The notes beneath the pieces are model-generated. The model worked only from the letters and a program-made list of their open reading frames with translations. It was not told the origin of the DNA and did no database searches. Shown piece by piece: positions 42,878 through 46,773 of a stretch of 46,773 bases of DNA; position 1 is the first letter of the stretch; every line of letters begins with the position of its first letter. Source of the DNA: an uncultured Eubacteriales bacterium (lineage in GTDB: Bacteria > Bacillota > Clostridia > Christensenellales > Aristaeellaceae); assembly GCA_902800625.1 (NCBI GenBank), contig CADCFG010000017.1, positions 1 to 46,773 of the forward strand, in the 5' to 3' direction. The position numbers were made by a program, and so were the translations under genes.

Positions 42878-42906
42878 TTGAAATACAATAATGTATATGT
42901 TATAAT
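42878..42906 (+). promoter_or_regulatory. Sigma-A promoter with candidate operator for the small basic protein/channel unit
   Basis: TTGAAA (42878-42883) and TATAAT (42901-42906) with a 17-bp spacer. A palindrome ATACA-ATAA-TGTAT (42883-42896) occupies the spacer and is a plausible binding site for the divergent XRE regulator. Confidence 0.72.
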
Positions 42907-42964
42907 AATGTTGTGTAACATGTTGAAAGTTGTATGAATTGTATTTGTACAGGGAGGGCTTTAT

Positions 42965-43123
42965 ATGGCAGGTAGAAAGGGAAAGTCGCTCATACCGGGT
43001 TTCAGCTGGCGCATGGCGCTTGGCATAACCGCATTGAAGCGGAAGGCAGCCAAGGTTACAGGCATACCAACGACAAAGTCAGGTCGAAAGGCGAAGTTGC
43101 GTAAAAAGCTTCTGCCGTTCTGA
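42965..43123 (+). CDS. Small basic protein (52 residues), unknown
   Basis: Starts MAGRKGKSLIPGFSWRMALG and ends KSGRKAKLRKKLLPF, with about 15 Lys/Arg and no acidic residue. AGGGAGGG precedes the ATG by about seven bases and a strong promoter lies 60 bp upstream, so it looks genuine. The GFSW...ALGIT...K...TGIPTTKSGR pattern reminds me of small uncharacterised proteins in Clostridia. Its stop is 2 bp before the channel ATG, which has no Shine-Dalgarno site of its own, implying translational coupling. Confidence 0.72.
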   Translation: MAGRKGKSLIPGFSWRMALGITALKRKAAKVTGIPTTKSGRKAKLRKKLLPF

Positions 43124-43125
43124 AA

Positions 43126-43929
43126 ATGAAAAAGCGCATATTTGAGATTATCAGCAGAGCAGAGAATGGCGACAGAGCCAGTCGGGCTTTTGACGTGTCG
43201 ATCATGGCGCTGATCATTGTCAGTATACTGTCGATCATCCTGCAATCCTATGCGTCCCTTGCGACGCGGTATGCTAAGGCTTTTTCAATATTGGAGACAA
43301 TAACCGTTGGGGTATTCACCATTGAATACCTGCTGAGAATCTGGACAGCGGATTTGCTCTATCCGGACGTGAAGCACCCACGAATCAAGTATGTGCTGTC
43401 GTTCATGGCAATCATTGACTTGCTGGCGGTGCTGCCGTTTTACATGCCGTTTTTCGCGGCGGATCTACGCTTTTTGCGCATGGTCCGCCTTCTGCGCTTG
43501 TTTCGCCTGCTTCGTGTATTCAAGCTGGGGAGATATTTTGACGCATTGCAGATTATTGTACAGGTGCTCCGAAAATCCGCGGCACAGCTGGTAATTTCCG
43601 TGGTTTTGTGCCTGTTTGTTATGCTTTTCTCCGCCATCGTCATGTATACCGTGGAAAACCCTGTGCAGCCTGAGCAATTCCCAAACGTGATCGCTTCGCT
43701 TTGGTGGGCAATATGCACTTTGACCACGGTGGGTTATGGCGATGTGTACCCTGTAACGACAATAGGAAGGTTTTTTGCGGCAGTTATCAGCCTTGTCGGC
43801 ATTGGTATCATTGCGATTCCAACCGGGATTATAGCGGGTGGTTTTTCGAACGCCATTGAGAAGAAAGTCGAAGACGAGGAAGAAAAGAAACACTATTGCC
43901 CGTATTGCGGGCATCACTTGGATGAGTAA
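43126..43929 (+). CDS. Voltage-gated potassium channel (Kv-type) with C-terminal zinc ribbon
   Basis: A 267-residue six-helix ion_trans channel. The S4 voltage sensor carries arginines every third residue (R115, R118, R121, R124, R127, R130). The pore helix and filter TLTTVGYGD (filter 201-206) indicate K+ selectivity. After S6 a short acidic stretch leads to CPYCGHH (258-264), a compact zinc-binding end. Codon use is less GC-rich than the flanking genes. It is coupled to the small basic protein upstream. It may set membrane potential; a role in a mobile or defence module is speculative. Confidence 0.92.
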   Translation: MKKRIFEIISRAENGDRASRAFDVSIMALIIVSILSIILQSYASLATRYAKAFSILETITVGVFTIEYLLRIWTADLLYPDVKHPRIKYVLSFMAIIDLLAVLPFYMPFFAADLRFLRMVRLLRLFRLLRVFKLGRYFDALQIIVQVLRKSAAQLVISVVLCLFVMLFSAIVMYTVENPVQPEQFPNVIASLWWAICTLTTVGYGDVYPVTTIGRFFAAVISLVGIGIIAIPTGIIAGGFSNAIEKKVEDEEEKKHYCPYCGHHLDE

Positions 43930-44028
43930 ACACATTATCCCAAAATAACCTTCCATTAACGACGCGAAGGCCCATGCGGTGCTAAAATATCCCCATACCA
44001 AGGTAAATTCGATACGGGGAGGCACATT

Positions 44029-45273
44029 ATGCAGCAGGACATGATCGTCATTCTGGATCTGGGCAGCAAGGAGAACACCCGCGTGGCCCGCGAAATTCGC
44101 GAGCTGGGCGTGTACACGGAGATTCATCCCCACGACATCACCGCCGAGCAGCTGGCGCTTCTGCCGAACGTGAAGGGCATTATCTTAAACGGCGGCGTGA
44201 ACCGCGTGGTGGACGGCGTGGAGATCGACGCCAGCGATGCGGTCTATGGCGCGGGCGTCCCGCTGATGGCGGTGGACCACAAGGCGCAGAAGGCGGACGT
44301 TTCGCTGGACGCATGGCCCGAGGACGAGGTGGAGCGCACGATGGCCCTCAAGCGGTTCGTGTTCGACGACTGCCACGCCATCGCCAACTGGAACATGGAC
44401 AACTTCATCGCCGACCAGATCGAGCTGATCAAGCAGCAGGTGGGCGACAAGAAGGTGCTGCTGGCGCTGTCCGGCGGCGTGGATTCCTCCGTGGTGGCGG
44501 CGCTGCTGATCCGCGCCATCGGCGACCAGCTGACCTGCGTGCACGTGAACGCGAACCTGATCTATGTGGACGCGGTGGACCGCTTCCTGAACAAGCTGGA
44601 GGGCGTTGCCGACCCCGAGGCCAAGCGCAAGATCATCGGCGCGGAGTTCATCCGCGTGTTCGAGGAGGAGGCTCGCAAGCTGGACGGCATCGAGTTCCTG
44701 GGCCAGGGCACCATCTATCCCGACATCGTGGAATCCGGCACCAAGACCGCCAAGATGGTCAAGTCCCACCACAACGTGGGCGGCCTGCCCGAGGATCTGC
44801 AGTTTGAGCTGGTCGAGCCGCTGAAGATGCTGTTCAAGGACGAGGTGCGCGCCTGCGGCGTGGCCCTGGGCCTGCCGGACAGCATGGTCTATCGCCAGCC
44901 CTTCCCGGGCCCCGGCCTGGGCGTGCGCTGCCTGGGCGCCATCACCCGCGACCGTCTGGAGGCCCTGCGCGAGGCCGACGCCATCCTGCGCGACGAGTTC
45001 GACAAGGCCGGCCTGCGCGGCAAGGTTTGGCAGTACTTCACCGTCATCCCCGACTTCCGCTCCACCGGCGTGCGCGACAACGCCCGCTGCTTCGAGTGGC
45101 CCGTGATCCTGCGCGCCGTCAATACCGTCGACGCCATGACCGCCACCGTCGAGCAGGTCGAATGGCCCGTGCTGCTGAAGATCACCGACCGCATCCTCGC
45201 CGAGGTCAAGGGCGTCAACCGCGTGCTCTACGACCTGTCGCCGAAGCCGGTCGCCACCATTGAGTGGGAATAG
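44029..45273 (+). CDS. guaA: GMP synthase with degenerate, shortened glutaminase domain
   Basis: GuaA aminates XMP to GMP. This 414-residue protein is ~100 residues shorter than usual. The N-terminal ~115 residues retain the first strands of the class I glutaminase (ILDLGSKENTRVAREIRELGVY, GIILNGG), but the nucleophile motif GVCYG reads AVDHK (Asp83), and the segment with the catalytic His-Glu is absent. The ATP-pyrophosphatase domain has SGGVDSS (148-154) but lacks about 22 residues after TCVHVN. The dimerisation domain is intact (HHNVGGLPED, PFPGPGLGVR, KPVATIEWE). It would need free ammonia or a separate amidotransferase. GGGGAGG precedes the ATG. Confidence 0.88.
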   Translation: MQQDMIVILDLGSKENTRVAREIRELGVYTEIHPHDITAEQLALLPNVKGIILNGGVNRVVDGVEIDASDAVYGAGVPLMAVDHKAQKADVSLDAWPEDEVERTMALKRFVFDDCHAIANWNMDNFIADQIELIKQQVGDKKVLLALSGGVDSSVVAALLIRAIGDQLTCVHVNANLIYVDAVDRFLNKLEGVADPEAKRKIIGAEFIRVFEEEARKLDGIEFLGQGTIYPDIVESGTKTAKMVKSHHNVGGLPEDLQFELVEPLKMLFKDEVRACGVALGLPDSMVYRQPFPGPGLGVRCLGAITRDRLEALREADAILRDEFDKAGLRGKVWQYFTVIPDFRSTGVRDNARCFEWPVILRAVNTVDAMTATVEQVEWPVLLKITDRILAEVKGVNRVLYDLSPKPVATIEWE

Positions 45274-45289
45274 GTAATTCCGTCCTTTT

Positions 45290-45340
45290 AGCCTTGAAAA
45301 GTGCCGTAATTATGGGATTTTTCAAGGCTTCGCCTTTTTT
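45290..45340 (+). terminator. Intrinsic terminator after guaA
   Basis: AGCCTTGAAAA (45290-45300) pairs with TTTTCAAGGCT (45319-45329), followed by TCGCCTTTTTT. Confidence 0.75.
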
Positions 45341-45341
45341 G

Positions 45342-45384
45342 TGGCTACAAATTGGCTACAAAAGAGGCGCTTTTTTGTAGCCAA
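45342..45384. repeat. TGGCTACAAA repeats at the integrase/guaA junction (candidate att region)
   Basis: Direct repeats TGGCTACAAA at 45342-45351 and 45353-45362, plus a perfect 12-bp inverted repeat TTGGCTACAAAA (45352-45363) / TTTTGTAGCCAA (45373-45384). They lie between guaA and the integrase stop. They could be integrase arm sites, the attachment core, or the integrase terminator. The other end of the element is outside the window. Confidence 0.5.
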
Positions 45385-45407
45385 TGGCTGGTTTGGAGCA
45401 GGTCGGT

Positions 45408-46481
45408 TTAGCCCATCACGCCGTCCAGCCGGTTGGCTACTTCGGTCTGCTTGTTGGGGTAGAGGTGGCTATAAGTCTCCATCGTGGTCTGCACGCGCTC
45501 GTGTCCCAGTCGCTCCGCGATCAGCAGTGGGGAGAAGCCCATCTCTACCAGCAGGCTGGCGTGGGAGTGCCGGATGTCGTGAATGCGAATCTTCTTCACG
45601 CCGGAAAGCTTACAGCCGCGCTCCATCTCGTGGGTCAGGTAATGCTTCGTGTAGGGAAACAGCCTGTCGTCGGGCTTCAAGCCGTAGCACTGTGCGATGT
45701 AGTCCTTGAGGCAATCCTTCAACCCCTGCGGAATCGTGATGACACGGTTGCTCCTGGGCGTTTTGGGCGTGGAGACGATGTCCCTGCTGCCGATCCGCTG
45801 GTAGCTCTTGTTAATCGAGATCGTCGATTTCTCGAAGTCGATATCCGCGGGCGTCAGAGCCAGCAGCTCGCCTTCCCTCATGCCGGTGTAGTACAGCGTC
45901 ATGAAGATGGCGTAGGATGCGGGCTTGTCCATGACGGCCTCGATGAAGGTACTGAATTCATCTTTCGTCCAGAACAGCATCTCGTCGGCCTTCTTCTTAC
46001 CCATGCCGCCCGCCTTGTGACAGGGGTTTTCTTTCAGCCCATAGTATTTCACCGCGTAGTTGAAGATAGCTACAAGCTGGTTGTTGATGACCTTGAGATA
46101 GGTGGGCGAATAGGGCTCACCCTTTTCATCTCTGTAGCTTGTCAGGCTGTTCTGCCAGCGGCGCACATCCGTGGCCTTGATCTCGTTCAAGGGCATCTTT
46201 CCGAAGAAAGGCGTGATCTTGAGGTCGATCAGCCAGTGCTTGCTGGCTACGGTGGAGGACTTGAGCCGCTGCTCCATATCCTTCATGTAAATCTCGATGA
46301 AGTCCTTGAAGCTCATCCCCAGGCTGCTATTGGCCTGGTTGATGAAGTCCCGTTCCCATTGCTGGGCTTCGCGCTTGGTGTCGAAGCCTCTTTTCTTTTT
46401 GTGGATGACCTTCCCCGTCCAATCCTTGACGCGGATCTGAACCATCCACTTGTCGGTCTTTTTATCCTTGCTTACTGACAT
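45408..46481 (-). CDS. Tyrosine-type site-specific integrase (Tn916/phage Int-like)
   Basis: A 357-residue recombinase. An N-terminal AP2-like arm-binding domain (about 1-55, MVQIRVKDWTGKVIHKKKRGF), a SAM-like core-binding domain (~57-145) and the catalytic domain with R202 (YTGMREGELLAL), H301 and R304 (IHDIRHSHASL), H327 (RLGHERVQTTMETY) and Tyr337. All active-site residues are present. AGGAGAACC precedes ATG 46481. It points toward guaA; element insertion at the guaA 3' end is a known pattern. GC content is below that of the chromosomal genes. Confidence 0.93.
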   Translation of the reverse strand: MSVSKDKKTDKWMVQIRVKDWTGKVIHKKKRGFDTKREAQQWERDFINQANSSLGMSFKDFIEIYMKDMEQRLKSSTVASKHWLIDLKITPFFGKMPLNEIKATDVRRWQNSLTSYRDEKGEPYSPTYLKVINNQLVAIFNYAVKYYGLKENPCHKAGGMGKKKADEMLFWTKDEFSTFIEAVMDKPASYAIFMTLYYTGMREGELLALTPADIDFEKSTISINKSYQRIGSRDIVSTPKTPRSNRVITIPQGLKDCLKDYIAQCYGLKPDDRLFPYTKHYLTHEMERGCKLSGVKKIRIHDIRHSHASLLVEMGFSPLLIAERLGHERVQTTMETYSHLYPNKQTEVANRLDGVMG

Positions 46482-46504
46482 TGGTTCTCCTTTCTTGCCA
46501 AACC

Positions 46505-46773
46505 TTAGTTTTCACCTCCATCGTGATGTTTGCTCATGTATGCGTTACGCCTCTCAATTCGCTCTTCTTCACTGATCTCCTCCGGCTCCACGCACTCAAC
46601 GGCGGAGGCGGAGTAGTAGGCCAGGGTCTGGTCCTGCCATTTTTTGTAGGCTTTCACGGTGGACTGGTAGCTCCGCAGGGCTGCGCGCTCATTCTCCCAA
46701 TCTTCCAGGAACAGGCACATATCCGTGTTGAAATCCGTGTCGGCCTTGCCGTTGAAGGTGATGCTGCACTTCC
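46505..46773 (-). CDS. Partial gene of the integrated element, unknown
   Basis: The frame is open from the right edge (reading KCSITFNGKADTDFNTD before the first visible Met at 46720) to a stop at 46505. The visible 88 residues are acidic and helical (EISEEERIERRNAYMSKHHD). No family recognised. It ends 23 bp before the integrase start, so it is probably cotranscribed with it; the 5' end is outside the window. Confidence 0.6.
   Translation of the reverse strand, partial: KCSITFNGKADTDFNTDMCLFLEDWENERAALRSYQSTVKAYKKWQDQTLAYYSASAVECVEPEEISEEERIERRNAYMSKHHDGGEN

Noticed and set aside
40987..43929. Complete prophage
   Set aside because: Only the lysis genes and one XRE regulator are phage-like; no capsid, terminase, tail or replication gene is present, and the integrase is separated by chromosomal guaA.
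43930..44028. Purine riboswitch upstream of guaA
   Set aside because: The interval is only 99 bp and lacks the conserved three-way-junction sequences; a usable -35/-10 pair was not clear either.
1..46773. tRNA or rRNA genes
   Set aside because: No cloverleaf with GTTCGA-type T-arm or rRNA core sequence was noticed in the intergenic regions; a covariance-model scan would be needed to exclude small divergent ones.

Overview
The window looks like chromosomal DNA from a high-GC, endospore-forming member of the Clostridia (Bacillota), probably an uncultured gut lineage. This rests on the Firmicutes-type order rimP-nusA-rnpM-ylxQ-infB-rbfA-nrnA-truB-ribF-rpsO-pnp-M16 peptidase, the tilS-hpt-ftsH block, a SpoIVB serine peptidase with its full catalytic triad spacing, strong Shine-Dalgarno sites and many sigma-A promoters with 17-bp spacers. 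The lineage assignment is inference; no rRNA gene is present.

Layout. 1-93: possible 3' end of a transposase. 110-3546 (minus): alpha/beta hydrolase, SpoU/TrmH rRNA methyltransferase and a heparinase II/III-like protein. 3692-5377: FmdB zinc ribbon and MurA. 5409-15942: the transcription/translation superoperon from rimP to a truncated RibF, then a large secreted zinc-knuckle-repeat protein. 16015-21945: rpsO, pnp, two GNAT acetyltransferases and an M16 peptidase. 22198-23939: small membrane protein, YdcF and a cysteine-containing Rrf2 regulator. 24170-26928: a methionine-type ABC importer (metQ, metN, metI). 27113-30952: a sugar nucleotidyltransferase/phosphomutase-like fusion and an SH3-domain surface protein. 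31657-35641 (minus): tilS-hpt-ftsH. 35964-40850: spoIVB, a triple-SH3 secreted protein, a secreted zinc-ribbon/beta-propeller-like protein and a DUF4236 protein. 40987-42331: a compact lysis cassette (NlpC-like endolysin, small membrane protein, holin). 42479-43929: an AT-rich module with an XRE repressor diverging from a tiny basic protein and a voltage-gated potassium channel. 44029-45273: guaA. 45408 to the end: a tyrosine integrase and a partial gene, which mark the edge of an integrated element abutting the 3' end of guaA.

Four observations stand out. The MetQ-like binding protein is circularly permuted: its C-terminal lobe sequence precedes its N-terminal lobe sequence, and the usual ligand residues are kept. 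GuaA has lost the glutaminase catalytic core (the nucleophile position reads Asp) and also lacks a segment of the ATP-pyrophosphatase domain, yet the frame is intact. A structured intergenic repeat occurs three times beside infB and rpsO/pnp; its hairpin stems differ in sequence but keep base pairing. RibF consists of the FMN adenylyltransferase domain only. The intergenic regions also carry several other families of palindromic repeats.

Several genes encode exported proteins with SH3, peptidoglycan-binding or zinc-ribbon modules (13921, 29663, 37265, 38116), which suggests a lineage rich in small cell-envelope repeat proteins of unknown function.
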